64,000 nt of DNA from Aquabacter sp965279295 (GTDB lineage Bacteria > Pseudomonadota > Alphaproteobacteria > Rhizobiales > Xanthobacteraceae), in NCBI GenBank assembly GCA_965279295.1, contig CBDIHQ010000008.1, one strand, 5' to 3'. Shown here piece by piece: positions 25,535-35,202 of this stretch. The notes beneath the pieces were generated by a model. That model did not search any database and had not been told where the DNA came from. It saw only the letters and a list, made by a program, of their open reading frames with translations. Position 1 is the first letter of the stretch. Each line of letters begins with the position of its first letter. The translations under genes and the position numbers were made by a program.

Positions 25535-26656
25535 TCAGGCCGATGTCTCGTCGAGGAAGAAGCGCACCATCTCGCGGCTGGCGTCCGGTCCACGCGGATC
25601 GGTGAAGGAGCCGTCGGGATTGCCGCCGGACCAAGCATGGCCTGAACCGTGCACCACCCATTGCTCCAGCACCACCCGCCCGCTCTCGTCGCTCTCGCGG
25701 GTGCGGGTGTAGCGCATGCCGCCCGGTGCCGCGCCCTGGGTGACGTCGGTGCGCAGCCGGGCGTCGGCCTTGGATTGAGCGATGACGAAATCGCCGTTGA
25801 TCGGATTGACCGTGGTGTCGCGGTCGCCGTGGAACACGATGGTAGGAACGATACGTCCGTCGGCACTGCGGGTCGGGGTGCCAGAGCCCCCGTCGCGCAT
25901 GGCGCCGAAGGCCGAGGACATATCCCGCGCCGCGCCGCAGGCCAGCCCCGAGTGGACGCCGATGGCGGCGTAGAGGTCGGGATAGGCCGCCCCCATGATG
26001 GCGGCAGTGGCGCCGCCAGCGGACAGGCCGGCGATGAACACGCGATCCGGCTGGATGGAAAACTCGGCCATGATCTCGCGCGTAATCCCGGCGATGATCG
26101 AGGGCTCACCCTGACCGCGCTGCTGATCGCCGCTATTGAACCAGTTCCAGCATCGCGACGCGTTGGCCGACTTGTTCTGGCCGGGATAGGCGACGAAGAA
26201 GCCCCGCTCCTCGGCGAACTCGTTCATCTGGGTGCCGATGGCGAAATCGTCCGGCGACTGGCTACAGCCGTGCAGCATGACGACCAGCGGCAGCGGCGCG
26301 TCGGCATAACAGCTCGGGATGAAAAGCTTGTAGGCGCGATTGCCCGCCGCGTTGGCGAAGCTGCGATTCTCAAATTGCGCAGCGCCCTCCACGGGTGTCC
26401 CACCCTGTGGCTGGGCATCGAAATCGAGCGTGCCCAGTCGCGCCATCAGGCCGGCGGGAGAGATCATGTCCGCCGCCGAGGGAAGGGCGAAGCCGAGGCG
26501 CGTGCGGGGCGTGGTATCGGCCGGCGCCCAGGACGCCTCCGGTGTATCGTCGGTATCAGGGGCGCCGCCGCGCAGCAGGGCCATGGCCTCGTCCAGCCGC
26601 CCTTCCCGGGTGAGGCGGGTGACCTCCCTCATATCGACGTTGAAGACGGGCTTCAT
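25535..26656 (-). CDS. PHB depolymerase family esterase
   Basis: The 373-residue serine esterase matches the short-chain PHA depolymerase/feruloyl esterase type 1 family. It has an oxyanion HGCSQSPDDFA near residue 125, the nucleophile elbow GLSAGG near 210, Asp in FHGDRDTTVNP and the catalytic His in VVHGSGHAWSGG. No signal peptide is visible, so a cytoplasmic or intracellular granule role is likelier than secretion. I use ATG 26656, which has AAGGA at a proper distance, rather than the TTG three codons earlier. A ribbon-helix-helix protein gene lies directly upstream on the same strand. Confidence 0.87.
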   Translation of the reverse strand: MKPVFNVDMREVTRLTREGRLDEAMALLRGGAPDTDDTPEASWAPADTTPRTRLGFALPSAADMISPAGLMARLGTLDFDAQPQGGTPVEGAAQFENRSFANAAGNRAYKLFIPSCYADAPLPLVVMLHGCSQSPDDFAIGTQMNEFAEERGFFVAYPGQNKSANASRCWNWFNSGDQQRGQGEPSIIAGITREIMAEFSIQPDRVFIAGLSAGGATAAIMGAAYPDLYAAIGVHSGLACGAARDMSSAFGAMRDGGSGTPTRSADGRIVPTIVFHGDRDTTVNPINGDFVIAQSKADARLRTDVTQGAAPGGMRYTRTRESDESGRVVLEQWVVHGSGHAWSGGNPDGSFTDPRGPDASREMVRFFLDETSA

Positions 26657-26732
26657 GAAATTCAATCCTTGATACGGGCATAGGGCGCTAGAACCTGGTC
26701 CATCGCCTGATTGTTTCGGGTCATAAGCAAAA

Positions 26733-27230
26733 TCACTGGATGCGCCCGCTCAGCGCGTGCTTCACGCCGGGGCTGGCCTGCAAGGCGCCCAGAACATGGA
26801 TCGCGGCGATGGTGTCGCGCGCAAGCTCGGGGGTCACGTCGGGATCGATGACCACCAGCCCGAGCACCTGGATGCGCAGCGTTTCGCCCGCCGCCTTCAC
26901 CGCTTCCAACTCGGTGCGCCCGTAATGGCGCAGGCCCAGTTCCATCCTGCGCACTTCCACCGAGCGGTTGAGCGCGTCGCGGTGCCGGTCGAGCTGGTTG
27001 CGAATCGCCGTGCGGATGAAATCCGTGCGGTTGGAATAGAAGCGATCCTCCACCAGGAGGTCGATCTGTCCGAGATCGACATGCCCCAGGTTGATCGTGA
27101 TCTTCTCGCTTTCCGCCGGCTTGGCCGGGCGGGAAGGGGCCAAGTGGCTTTTGGCCAGTTCGCTTTTCGTCAAGTCGAGGATGGCCAGGTCGCGGGCGGC
27201 AGCCAAGTCCGTAATCATCGCATTATCCAT
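26733..27230 (-). CDS. CopG-like ribbon-helix-helix protein
   Basis: The 165-residue protein contains a ribbon-helix-helix DNA-binding core: strand EKITINLGHVDLGQIDLLVE, then FYSNRTDFIRTAIRNQLDRH. Two C-terminal helical segments end in a conserved IQVLGLVVIDPDVTPELA block. Related Rhizobiales proteins are annotated as CopG-family regulators. The start is uncertain: the frame is open to 27383, but the upstream part includes the cytochrome gene terminator, so the start must lie at 27305, 27299 or 27230. I favour 27230 (MDNAMITDL) from family length. It is 76 bp upstream of the esterase and may be co-transcribed. Confidence 0.75.
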   Translation of the reverse strand: MDNAMITDLAAARDLAILDLTKSELAKSHLAPSRPAKPAESEKITINLGHVDLGQIDLLVEDRFYSNRTDFIRTAIRNQLDRHRDALNRSVEVRRMELGLRHYGRTELEAVKAAGETLRIQVLGLVVIDPDVTPELARDTIAAIHVLGALQASPGVKHALSGRIQ

Positions 27231-27320
27231 CCCAGAACCATCCGTGTGGATGGTAGATAAGGTATGGTGCAGCGCAGCACAAGTGTCGGAAAGATTCATC
27301 TTCATGCGCGGCCTGAATGC

Positions 27321-27350
27321 AAAAGGCCGGCCCAATGCCGGACCGGCCTT
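27321..27350 (-). terminator. Intrinsic terminator of the cytochrome c gene (minus strand)
   Basis: On the minus strand the stem AAGGCCGG / CCGGCCTT (with one mismatch then two more pairs at the loop end) is followed by TTTT. It is 34 bp after the cytochrome c stop. Confidence 0.8.
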
Positions 27351-27383
27351 CTGATTCGACATGTAGGAGAACCAGCGCAGCAA

Positions 27384-28100
27384 TCACTGCGGCTTGGCGT
27401 CTCCGGCAGGCTTCGCGTCATCCGCGGGCTTGGCATCTGTAGGTGCAGGAGCCGCAGGTGCAGGTGCCGCGGGAGCGGGCGTGGCGTCTGCGGGTTTGGT
27501 ATCCGCAGGCCGGGGATCTGCCGGCTTGGCATCTCCAGCAGCGGGTGCGGCCGGTGCAGCAGCTGTCGCGGTCGGCAGCGGCTTGGGATCATGCGAGAGG
27601 GAATTGAGGTAGGCGATCAGGTCCGCCCGCTCCATTTCCTTCGGGATACCGGCGAACGCCATCGCGGTGCCGGGGATGTAAGCCTTGGGATTCGTCAGGA
27701 AGTCGTTCAGGTCCTGGGGCGTCCAGTCCCCACCCTTGGCCTTCATGGCGGCGGAGTAGGCGAAGCCCGCGACGCTGGCCTTGGCGCGTCCCACGACCGA
27801 ATAAAGGTCGGGACCAACCTTGGCGCCGGCACCTTCCACGAAGTTGTGGCAGGACGCGCACCGCTTGGCGACATTGGCGCCCTTCTCGATCGATGCCTTC
27901 GCAAACAATTCCTCGATCGGCACCATCACCGGCGCAGCCACCTGCGCCTCGGAAGGACCATCGGGAACCGCAATCTCATAGCCCGGCTTGGCAGGTGCCG
28001 AGGGGGCAAAGACGATTTCGGAGAGAATGCCGAGGCCGAGCGTGAACGTCAGCGTGCCAAGCACCGCGCCCGCGATTTTGTTCAATTCAAAACTGTTCAT
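27384..28100 (-). CDS. cycM: Membrane-anchored cytochrome c (CycM-type)
   Basis: The 238-residue protein has an uncleaved N-terminal membrane anchor (about 9-30), one class I cytochrome c domain with CASCH near residue 80 and the sixth-ligand Met in GTAMAFAG near 142. A 65-residue Ala/Pro/Lys/Asp tail follows, built of PADTKPADATP-like repeats. Membrane-bound c552/CycM of rhizobia passes electrons from the bc1 complex to cytochrome aa3 oxidase. ATG 28100 is taken since the domain anchor starts there. It is divergent from pheA; in other Rhizobiales kdsB commonly lies between the two, and it is absent here. Confidence 0.88.
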   Translation of the reverse strand: MNSFELNKIAGAVLGTLTFTLGLGILSEIVFAPSAPAKPGYEIAVPDGPSEAQVAAPVMVPIEELFAKASIEKGANVAKRCASCHNFVEGAGAKVGPDLYSVVGRAKASVAGFAYSAAMKAKGGDWTPQDLNDFLTNPKAYIPGTAMAFAGIPKEMERADLIAYLNSLSHDPKPLPTATAAAPAAPAAGDAKPADPRPADTKPADATPAPAAPAPAAPAPTDAKPADDAKPAGDAKPQ

Positions 28101-28381
28101 CGGCGCTTCGCTCCTCGGAGCCCCAATTTTCCATTCAGCACAGCGCGCAAAAGGCCGCGCCGGCGCGCCGCGCGCGGGCACGACCGGTCGGAACTAATCA
28201 TTTTGATGAAAGCCGCGCAACCCGTCCGGGGGCGCGCCCCAATGCCACGCATTGGAGCACTTCCACTTCTCAAATGCAGGCTTGGCGCCGGCGCGGCGAG
28301 CGGTCGCAGCGCGGGTGCCCATGGACATCGGCCGCGCGAGGGTGGATATGCCCCCCGCATATAAGGATAAGGACTCCACTT

Positions 28382-29245
28382 ATGAGCCACCGCATTGTGT
28401 TCCAGGGCGAGCCGGGCGCCAATTCGCACATCGCCTGCCGCGAAACCTATCCGGACCATGAGGCGGTGCCCTGCGCCACGTTCGAGGATTGCTTCGCAGC
28501 GGTGGAGGGCGGCACCGCCGACCTCGCAATGATCCCGATCGAGAATTCGGTTGCCGGCCGGGTTGCGGATATCCACCATCTGCTGCCGCGCGCCAACCTT
28601 TCCATCATCGGTGAATTCTTCCTGCCGCTGTCGCACCAGCTCATGGCGGTGCGGGGCGCGAGCCTTGCCACCATCAAGTCGGCGCAGAGCCATGTCATGG
28701 CGCTCGGCCAATGCCGCAAGGCGATGCGCACGCTCGGCCTCACCGCCGTGATCGGCGCCGACACCGCGGGCTCGGCCCGCGAGATCGCCGAGGCCGGGGA
28801 TGTGGCACGCGCTGCCATTGCCTCGCGCCTCGCCGCCGAACTCTACGGCCTCGACATCCTCGCCGAGAACATCGAGGACGAGAGCCACAACACCACCCGC
28901 TTCGTGATCCTGGCGCGCGAAGGGGAATGGGCGTCGGCGGGCGAGGGTCCGGTTGTCACCAGCTTCGTTTTCCGCGTGCGCAACGTGCCGGCCGCGCTCT
29001 ACAAGGCGCTCGGCGGCTTTGCCACCAACAGCGTCAACATGACCAAGCTGGAATCCTACCAGATGGACGGCGGCTTCACCGCCACGCAGTTCTATGCCGA
29101 CGTCGACGGCCACCCGGACGATCGGGGCCTCAAGTTCGCGCTGGAGGAACTGGCCTTCTTCTCCCGCGAATTGCGCATCCTCGGGGTCTATCCCGCTCAC
29201 GCCTACCGGCTGGGGCTGGCGCAGAGCCAGACGGGGGACCACTGA
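28382..29245 (+). CDS. pheA: Prephenate dehydratase
   Basis: The 287-residue monofunctional enzyme converts prephenate to phenylpyruvate for phenylalanine synthesis. The catalytic domain shows FQGEPGANSH, AMIPIENSVAGRV and the active-site block NTTRFVILARE near 174. The C-terminal ACT regulatory domain includes KALGGFATNSVNMTKLES, matching the phenylalanine-binding GALA/ESRP regions. There is no chorismate mutase domain. The upstream frame is open, but ATG 28382 has AAGGA about 12 bp before it. The 280 bp between it and cycM hold the divergent promoters; I could not identify specific boxes. Confidence 0.93.
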   Translation: MSHRIVFQGEPGANSHIACRETYPDHEAVPCATFEDCFAAVEGGTADLAMIPIENSVAGRVADIHHLLPRANLSIIGEFFLPLSHQLMAVRGASLATIKSAQSHVMALGQCRKAMRTLGLTAVIGADTAGSAREIAEAGDVARAAIASRLAAELYGLDILAENIEDESHNTTRFVILAREGEWASAGEGPVVTSFVFRVRNVPAALYKALGGFATNSVNMTKLESYQMDGGFTATQFYADVDGHPDDRGLKFALEELAFFSRELRILGVYPAHAYRLGLAQSQTGDH

Positions 29246-29263
29246 AGCTGGTCTTCAGTGGTC
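29237..29263. terminator. Bidirectional hairpin spanning the stops of pheA and the NCS2 permease
   Basis: Perfect 11-bp stem GACCACTGAAG / CTTCAGTGGTC (29237-29247 with 29253-29263) and a 5-nt loop. It contains both convergent stop codons. It has no T-run, so it is more likely a shared weak terminator or end-stabilising structure. Confidence 0.65.
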
Positions 29264-31087
29264 GAACCGCAGGGTGATGCGGGCGCGGGCGCCGGTGCGG
29301 CCGAAGGTGACGCGGTCGCCCAGGCGGGTCAGCATATAGGCGGCGAACGCGGCCACCTCCTTGGTATCTCCGAGCAGGGCTTCGGGCGAGGGGCGTTCCT
29401 TCGGGGCTTCCATCACCTCGCCCTCGTAGAGCAGGAAGACGTCGAGATGGGTTTCGTCGAACCGAGCCCTCAGCTCCACGGGGCTGGTGGCGATGTCATT
29501 GTCCTGCAAGAGTTCCAGCGCCTGGGCCGCGACAGGAATAGCCGCAGCGATGACATCGCGGCGTGCCCCCCATAGCCCGCCCTGGCGCTCGAGAAATTCC
29601 TGCACCGTGTCAAAGGCGTTGGAGCCCGGCTCGACCACTTGGGCGCTTTCCCTGGAAATACCGATGCGGAACACGAGGTTCAGCAGGATGGCGAAACACG
29701 CAGCCACCGTGAGGGGCGTCGCGAACAGGGGTTGCAGCCAGCCGGGCAACTGATCGTGCAGGGGCAGCAGCGCCACAGACAGTCCCGCCAGCATGGAAAG
29801 CCCCACCAGAAAGACCCGGCGCTCGCTGAGCCGTCGGGACAGGATCAGGTCCATCCCGGCCACCAGCAGGTAGGCGGCGGTATAGAGCAGGATGCCGCCG
29901 ATCACCGGAGAAGGAACCAGCGTCAGGGCGACGATGGCCTTCGGGAAGAAGGCCGTGGCGAACATCAGCGCCCCGGCGCAGATGCCGATGATGCGTGCCG
30001 TGGCGCCGGTCGCGAAGGCAAGCCCCACCGCCGCCGAGGATAGGCCGGACTGGAAGCCGGTGGTCAGGCCGTTGAGAATATTGCCGATGCCCGTGGCCGT
30101 CACCGCCCGTCCGGCCGCCGCCATGTCGGCGCGGCGCCAGTCGGCGTCGTTCATCTTCTCCAGCGAGAGCGTGGTGCTGAGCACGTCCACCATCCCCATC
30201 ATCACCAGCAGGCCCATGACGGGAAACAGGCTCGGCTCCAGGTGAAGGGTCGGTAGGCTGAAGCTCGGCAGGGCCACGGTGTCCACATGGCTCAGGATGT
30301 CGGAATAACTGACCGTGTTGCTGCCGATGATCTCCGCCGTGATCCAGCCGATGCTCGCCCCGGCGAGCACGGCGAACAGTTTGAGGCGGCGCGGCGCGAA
30401 TACGGTGACGCTGACGATGATGGCAAGCGTCACGCCGGCGACGATCAGGCGGTCGCTCTCAACCGTTGTGTGCGTGCCCTCCATGCCAAGTGCCCGGCGC
30501 AGCGCCGGCGCGGCCAGAGAAACCCCAAGCATGGACACCGCGACGCCGCACACCTCCGGCGGCAGAAGCACGCGCAGCGGGCGAACCACGCGCGCGGCGA
30601 GAATCTGGCAGATGCCCGTGAGCACGAGGTTCGCTGCCATCAGCGCCGGGCCGCCCAATGTCAGGCCCTGGACCGCGAGTGGGATCGCCCCTGCCGAGGG
30701 GATGTGCACGGCGAGGTAGCCGCTACCGAAGCGCGTGCGGCTACACTGGATGATGGTGGTGATGCCGATGCACATGGCGCAGGCGGTGAGAATGGATTGG
30801 GTCTGTGCCCCAGAAAGCCCGGCTTCGGTGGCTGCAACCAACGGATAGAGAAGATAGGTCAGCGCCAGCATCGCGTGCTGGGCGGCCAGCGGGATCAGCG
30901 CGGGCGTCGGCACCTTGTCGTCGAGGCCGTACACCAGATCGGCCGGCCGGCGCTTGCGGCGCGCGGGCCCTCCGGGCGGAGCGAACAGGCGGCGCAGGAG
31001 CGTCACCACGCCCCCATGCTTTGAGGGGGGCGTGCCTACCGGATAAGGGCTGGGGGGTTTTTCCAAGCGCGCTTCCTGGTGTGCCAC
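29255..31087 (-). CDS. NCS2 family nucleobase permease with C-terminal extension
   Basis: The 610-residue protein has an N-terminal Lys/Arg-rich cytoplasmic stretch and 12-14 membrane helices of the xanthine/uracil permease family (QHAMLALTYLLYPLV near 69, SGYLAVHIPSAGAIP, and TGFQSGLSSAAVGLAFATG in the substrate region). An unusual ~125-residue soluble C-terminus follows from about residue 485. The extension (for example VELRARFDETHLDVFLLYEG and ALLGDTKEVAAFAAYML) looks like a degenerate GHKL/HATPase or anti-sigma-factor-like domain; that comparison is by eye. The start is GTG 31087. Substrate (uracil, xanthine or urate) cannot be decided. Confidence 0.82.
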   Translation of the reverse strand: MAHQEARLEKPPSPYPVGTPPSKHGGVVTLLRRLFAPPGGPARRKRRPADLVYGLDDKVPTPALIPLAAQHAMLALTYLLYPLVAATEAGLSGAQTQSILTACAMCIGITTIIQCSRTRFGSGYLAVHIPSAGAIPLAVQGLTLGGPALMAANLVLTGICQILAARVVRPLRVLLPPEVCGVAVSMLGVSLAAPALRRALGMEGTHTTVESDRLIVAGVTLAIIVSVTVFAPRRLKLFAVLAGASIGWITAEIIGSNTVSYSDILSHVDTVALPSFSLPTLHLEPSLFPVMGLLVMMGMVDVLSTTLSLEKMNDADWRRADMAAAGRAVTATGIGNILNGLTTGFQSGLSSAAVGLAFATGATARIIGICAGALMFATAFFPKAIVALTLVPSPVIGGILLYTAAYLLVAGMDLILSRRLSERRVFLVGLSMLAGLSVALLPLHDQLPGWLQPLFATPLTVAACFAILLNLVFRIGISRESAQVVEPGSNAFDTVQEFLERQGGLWGARRDVIAAAIPVAAQALELLQDNDIATSPVELRARFDETHLDVFLLYEGEVMEAPKERPSPEALLGDTKEVAAFAAYMLTRLGDRVTFGRTGARARITLRFDH

Positions 31088-31177
31088 CGGCCTGAATCGC
31101 CAGGGCGGTGTATCTCAGTCGGTATTGCGCCCCGGTTCAATAAGCCGGCGACCGAATTCTACGCCAATCCCAGTGCT

Positions 31178-32116
31178 TCATGCGGCCGTGCCCTGCGCGA
31201 AGGCCCGCAGCAGGTGGTGGGCGATCGCCAGCGGCTGGGGCGCCACAAGCCCATCGGGATGCGTGCGGTTTAGCATCTGCACCACTTCATCGCGCGAGAA
31301 CCAGCGGGCGCCCTCCAATTCCTTGGTGTCCACCACGATTTCCTCCGTGAGAGCCTGCGCGAAGCAGCCGATCATCAGCGACATGGGAAACGGCCAGGGC
31401 TGGGTGGCGTGATAGGCGACGCGGCCCACCAGAATGCCCGATTCTTCCAGCACCTCGCGCCGCACCGCGTCCTCGACCGTCTCGCCGGGCTCGACGAAGC
31501 CGGCAAGCGCCGACCACATTCCCGGCGCGAACTGCACCTGCCGGCCCAGCAGGCAGCGGTCGCCGACCGAGGTCAGCATGATAACGACGGGATCGGTGCG
31601 CGGGAAATGCTGGACTTTGCAGGCCGGGCAATCGCGCCGCCAGCCGCCGTCGGACATGCTGGTTTCGGCGCCGCAATTGGCGCAGAAGCGATGCCGCCCG
31701 TGCCAGCCGTTGAGCGCCTTGCCGCAGGCGATCGCGCTGAGATGTTCGGGCGCCAGCAGCCCGCCCATGGCGATGGAGCGCAGGTCCGGTCCGAGACGAA
31801 CAGGCCGCTTGCCTCCAGTTCCTCGCGCCGGGTTGGGTCGAAGCGTGCGGCGAAATAGGGGGCACCATCGGCGAGACCGAGAAACAGCGGGCTCCCGGCG
31901 CCGAGGTCACGGGCGTGGGCCGGCTCGAACAGCGGATCGAGCGTATCCCCCACCTTGCGCGCCGCGACCAGTTCGCCCCCCAGCAGGTAGGTGCGGGCAT
32001 CCCCTTGCGCGAACAGGGCCTCCGCCTCAGTCCGGCGGTGTGCGGCGCGGTCGAGCGGATTGTCGATATAGCCGAGGATCGGCGCGGCGCCGAGATCGGG
32101 GAAGGGGGCTGGTCAT
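31178..32116 (-). CDS. nudC: NADH pyrophosphatase NudC, two frameshifts as sequenced
   Basis: Read across three frames this makes a ~312-residue NudC, which hydrolyses NAD(H) and removes NAD caps from RNA. The N-terminal frame carries ILGYIDNPLDRAAHRRTEAE. The C-terminal frame carries the zinc ribbon (CANCGAETS, then CPACKVQHFPR) and the Nudix box GFVEPGETVEDAVRREVLEE. One extra base lies in the C5 run just after ATG 32116 (32104-32108 on the plus strand). A missing base lies near 31785-31792, where FVSD should run into DLRSIAM. As written the gene is broken. Similar indels in neighbouring HIT and dnaX suggest sequence error rather than true decay. Confidence 0.8.
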
Positions 32117-32191
32117 GGGGAGCGCGCCTGAGGCGATGGAGAGGTGGCGGACGGTGGCACGGGCCGGCGGGGGTGGCAAGCTGGGCCGTTT

Positions 32192-32607
32192 CTAATCAGG
32201 CGCGAGGGCCAAGGCGGCGCGAAGCGCGGTGGCGCGTCCCTCCAGGTCCGCGCCGAGCGGCGCGCGGGTGCCGACGCCGAACATGGGGCCGGGCCATGCC
32301 GCATCCCCCGGTGTGCGTCCGACGATGTGGACATGAAGCTGCGGCACCATGTTGCCCAGCGCCGCCACATTGAGCTTCACGCACCCGCTCACCGCCTTGA
32401 GCGCGGCGGAGGCGGCGGCGATTTCCTCCATGAGGACGGCGCGCTCGTCCGCTGACAGATCGATGATCTCCACCGCTCCCGCGCGGCGCGGCACCAGGAC
32501 AATCCAGAAGAAGCGCGCATCGTCCACCAAGCGGACATGGCAGAGCGGGAGGTCGCCGAGGGCGGGGCCCGTCGGCGGCGAGGGCGGGGATCGAGGGCGA
32601 ATGTCAT
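32192..32607 (-). CDS. HIT family protein, two frameshifts as sequenced
   Basis: The main frame encodes a HIT-fold nucleotide hydrolase/transferase with the histidine triad QLHVHIVGRT and upstream GDLPLCHVRLVDDARFFW and LNVAALGNMVP. The proper start MTFALDPR (ATG 32607) is in another frame. Removing one C from each of two C-runs (plus-strand G-runs 32582-32584 and 32564-32567) restores one 137-residue protein with MTFALDPRLAADGPALGDLP at its start. That is what this family normally looks like in alphaproteobacteria. It lies between nudC and dnaX; the dnaX promoter would be in the 298 bp divergent region. Confidence 0.78.
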
Positions 32608-32905
32608 GGCCGGAGTTGTGCGGCGGGCTGTCGGCGCGCGCAAGCGGGGCTGGAAGGCTCCGCGTCCCCATCACGACACCCGGCTTGCCAAATCGGTCCT
32701 TTCGCACGATATAGACGCCGGGAGGTTGGCGGTGGACGAGCCACTCGCCAATCGGGTCAGATCCGGAAGGAAGCAGCCCCAACGAGCCCGGTCTCGGGTC
32801 TCTGACCAGCCTCCCACCTTCTTCACGCACAGATCGCCCCCGCAATTCACCGGGGGACCGCAGCGCAAGGCTCACGCCTGCGCCTGCGCGATGCTATGAA
32901 GGACC

Positions 32906-34823
32906 ATGAGCGCGGATACCCCTGAACACCCCCCCGGCGACGACACGGCCGACATGCCCAATTTGGACATGCCGGGCCTGGATATGCCGGGATTCGACCT
33001 CGGTGCCCCACCGGCCCCGGTGCCGGTCGCGGCGACGCCGTATCGGGTGCTGGCGCGCAAATACCGGCCGCAGACCTTCGTTGACCTGATCGGCCAGGAA
33101 GCGATGGTCCGCACGCTCTCCAACGCCTTCAGTTCGGGCCGCATCGCCCAGGCCTATATCCTCACCCGGGGTCCGGGGCGTGGGAAAGACCACCACCGCG
33201 CGGATCCTGGCGCGCGCGCTCAATTACGAGCCCATGGAAGGCGGCGGGCGGCCGACGCTGGACCTCTCCGTGTTGGGCAAGCACTGCCGCGACATCATCG
33301 AATCGCGCCATGTGGACGTGATGGAGATGGACGCCGCGTCCAACACGTCGATCAACGACATCCGCGAGATCATCGAGGGCTCGCGGTACCGCCCGGCCAT
33401 GGCGCGGTACAAGGTCTACATCATCGACGAAGTGCACATGCTCTCCACCGCAGCATTCAACGGGCTGTTGAAGACGCTGGAGGAGCCGCCGGAGCATGTG
33501 AAGTTCATCTTCGCCACCACCGAAATCCGCAAGGTGCCGGTGACTGTACTCTCGCGCTGTCAGCGTTTCGATCTGCGGCGGGTGGATGCGGGTGTGCTGG
33601 CGCAGCATCTCGCCGGCATCTGCGTGAAGGAAGGCGTAGAGGTCGAGAGCGAGGCGCTCTCCACCATCTCCCGCGCCGCCGAGGGCTCGGTGCGCGATTC
33701 GCTCTCGCTGCTGGATCAGGCCATCGCCCATGGCGGGGGACGGGTCGGGGCGGAAGAGGTGCGGCGCCTGCTGGGTCTTGCCGACCGCGCCCGCGTCATC
33801 GATTTGTTCGAGGCGCTGATGTCCGGCGACACGCTCAAGGCGATCCGCGAGTTCCGCGAGCAGTATGACGCTGGCGCCGACCCGGCGGTGATCCTCACCG
33901 ATCTCGCCGAATTCACCCATCTGCTGACCTGCTTCAAGCTGGTGCCCGAGACCGCCGCCGATGCCTCTCTCGTGCAGGCGGAACGGGAGCGCGGGTCGGA
34001 GATGGCCGCCAAGCTCTATATCCGCGACCTCTCGCGGGTCTGGCAGATGCTTTTGAAGGGCATCACGGAGACCCAGCAATCCGCTAAGCCGGCCCAATCC
34101 GCCGAGATGGTGCTGGTGCGCATCGCCTATGCGGTGGATCTCCCCACCCCCGAAGAGGCGCTGCGCAAGCTGAGGGAATTGCAGGACACGCCCCAGTCCT
34201 CGGCCCCGTCCGCGTCCAGGCCCGCTCCCCAGTCCGGACCGTCAGCGTCCGGGCCATCAGCCGCTCTCGCGCCGACCAATGGTGGCGGTGGCGCTCGGCT
34301 CGCGGTGGCGGCGCGAACCGAACCTCAGATGCAGGTGCGTGCAACCGCTCAACCCCAGCCTCAGCCGGAGCCGCAAGGTCCGCGCCTTGAGCGGTTGGAG
34401 GATCTGGTGGCGCTGGCGAGCGCCAAGCGCGATCTGCTGCTGAAGCATGCGCTCGAAACCTATGTGAAGCCGGTCCATTTCGAGGATGGGCGCATCGAGT
34501 TTGCGCTCGCGCCGGGCGGCAGCCCCAATCTGGTGCAGGAATTATCCAAGAAGCTCGCGGACTGGACCAGCAAGCGTTGGATGGTGTCCTTCACCTCCAG
34601 GGACGCCGGCGCGCCGACCCTGGCCGAGACCAACGCCGCGGCGAAGGCGCAGCGGGAGGACGGCATCCGCGCCGACCCGCTGGTGGCGGCGGTGCTGGCG
34701 AAATTCCCCGGCGCGCAGATCGTCGATGTGCGCACCCGCGAAGAGACGCCCGACCTCGGGCTCGCCCCGGTGGAGGAGGATGCCTATATGGGTCCCGGAC
34801 CGGACGACGAACTGGAATATTGA
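32906..34823 (+). CDS. dnaX: DNA polymerase III subunit gamma/tau, one frameshift as sequenced
   Basis: Reconstructed length is 638 residues. The first frame gives a low-complexity acidic leader (DMPNLDMPGLDMPGFDL) and the clamp-loader start YRVLARKYRPQTFVDLIGQE. One extra C at 33165-33167 then shifts the frame in the middle of the Walker A region. Removing it yields AYILTGVRGVGKTTTARILA, the normal sequence. The second frame contains the Walker B region YIIDEVHMLS, the sensor SRCQRFDLRR and the tau C-terminus after a Pro/Gln linker. The usual zinc-binding Cys cluster is reduced: only one Cys (KHCRDII) is visible there. It has an AAGGA ribosome site. ybaB follows 12 bp after the stop. Confidence 0.9.
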
Positions 34824-34835
34824 GGAGAGGGTAAA

Positions 34836-35156
34836 ATGCGCGACCTGATGGGCATGATGAAGCAGGCGAAAGAGCTTCAGGAGCGCATGCAGCAGATGCA
34901 GGCCGAACTGGATTCGGTCGAGGTGGAGGGCGTCTCGGGCGGGGGTCTCGTCTCGGTGCGCCTGACCGCCAAGGGAGATCCCAAGGCGATCCGCATCGAC
35001 CCGACGCTTCTGAAGCCGGACGAGGGCGAAATTCTCGAAGACCTGCTGGTCGCTGCCATCTCCGACGCCCGCCGCAAGGCCGAGAGCGTCATGCAGGACA
35101 AGATGTCCGCACTCACCGGTGGCTTGCCGATCCCGCCCGGCCTCAAACTGTTCTGA
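34836..35156 (+). CDS. ybaB: YbaB/EbfC family nucleoid-associated protein
   Basis: The 106-residue protein opens MRDLMGMMKQAKELQERMQQ and has a helix-strand layout with GGGLVSVRLTAKGDPKAIRI and a C-terminal MSALTGGLPIPPGLKLF, all standard for the family. It binds DNA as a dimer. It follows dnaX by 12 bp in the usual dnaX-ybaB arrangement, preceded by GAGGAG. recR, normally the next gene, is 3.1 kb away. Confidence 0.95.
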   Translation: MRDLMGMMKQAKELQERMQQMQAELDSVEVEGVSGGGLVSVRLTAKGDPKAIRIDPTLLKPDEGEILEDLLVAAISDARRKAESVMQDKMSALTGGLPIPPGLKLF

Positions 35157-35163
35157 GTGACGC

Positions 35164-35194
35164 GCCCAGGCTCGGGTCGGACCCGAGCCTGGGC
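35164..35194. terminator. Hairpin between convergent ybaB and SDR genes
   Basis: Perfect 15-bp inverted repeat GCCCAGGCTCGGGTC / GACCCGAGCCTGGGC separated by one base; the real loop would take the innermost pairs. It lacks a T-run. Position between convergent stops suggests a bidirectional terminator or extragenic palindrome. Confidence 0.7.
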
Positions 35195-35202
35195 CAAGGG
35201 CC

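Noticed and set aside
33165..33190. Programmed ribosomal frameshift in dnaX
   Set aside because: The shift is inside Walker A, before any useful product is complete, and there is no slippery A-rich site. An extra C in a homopolymer explains it better.
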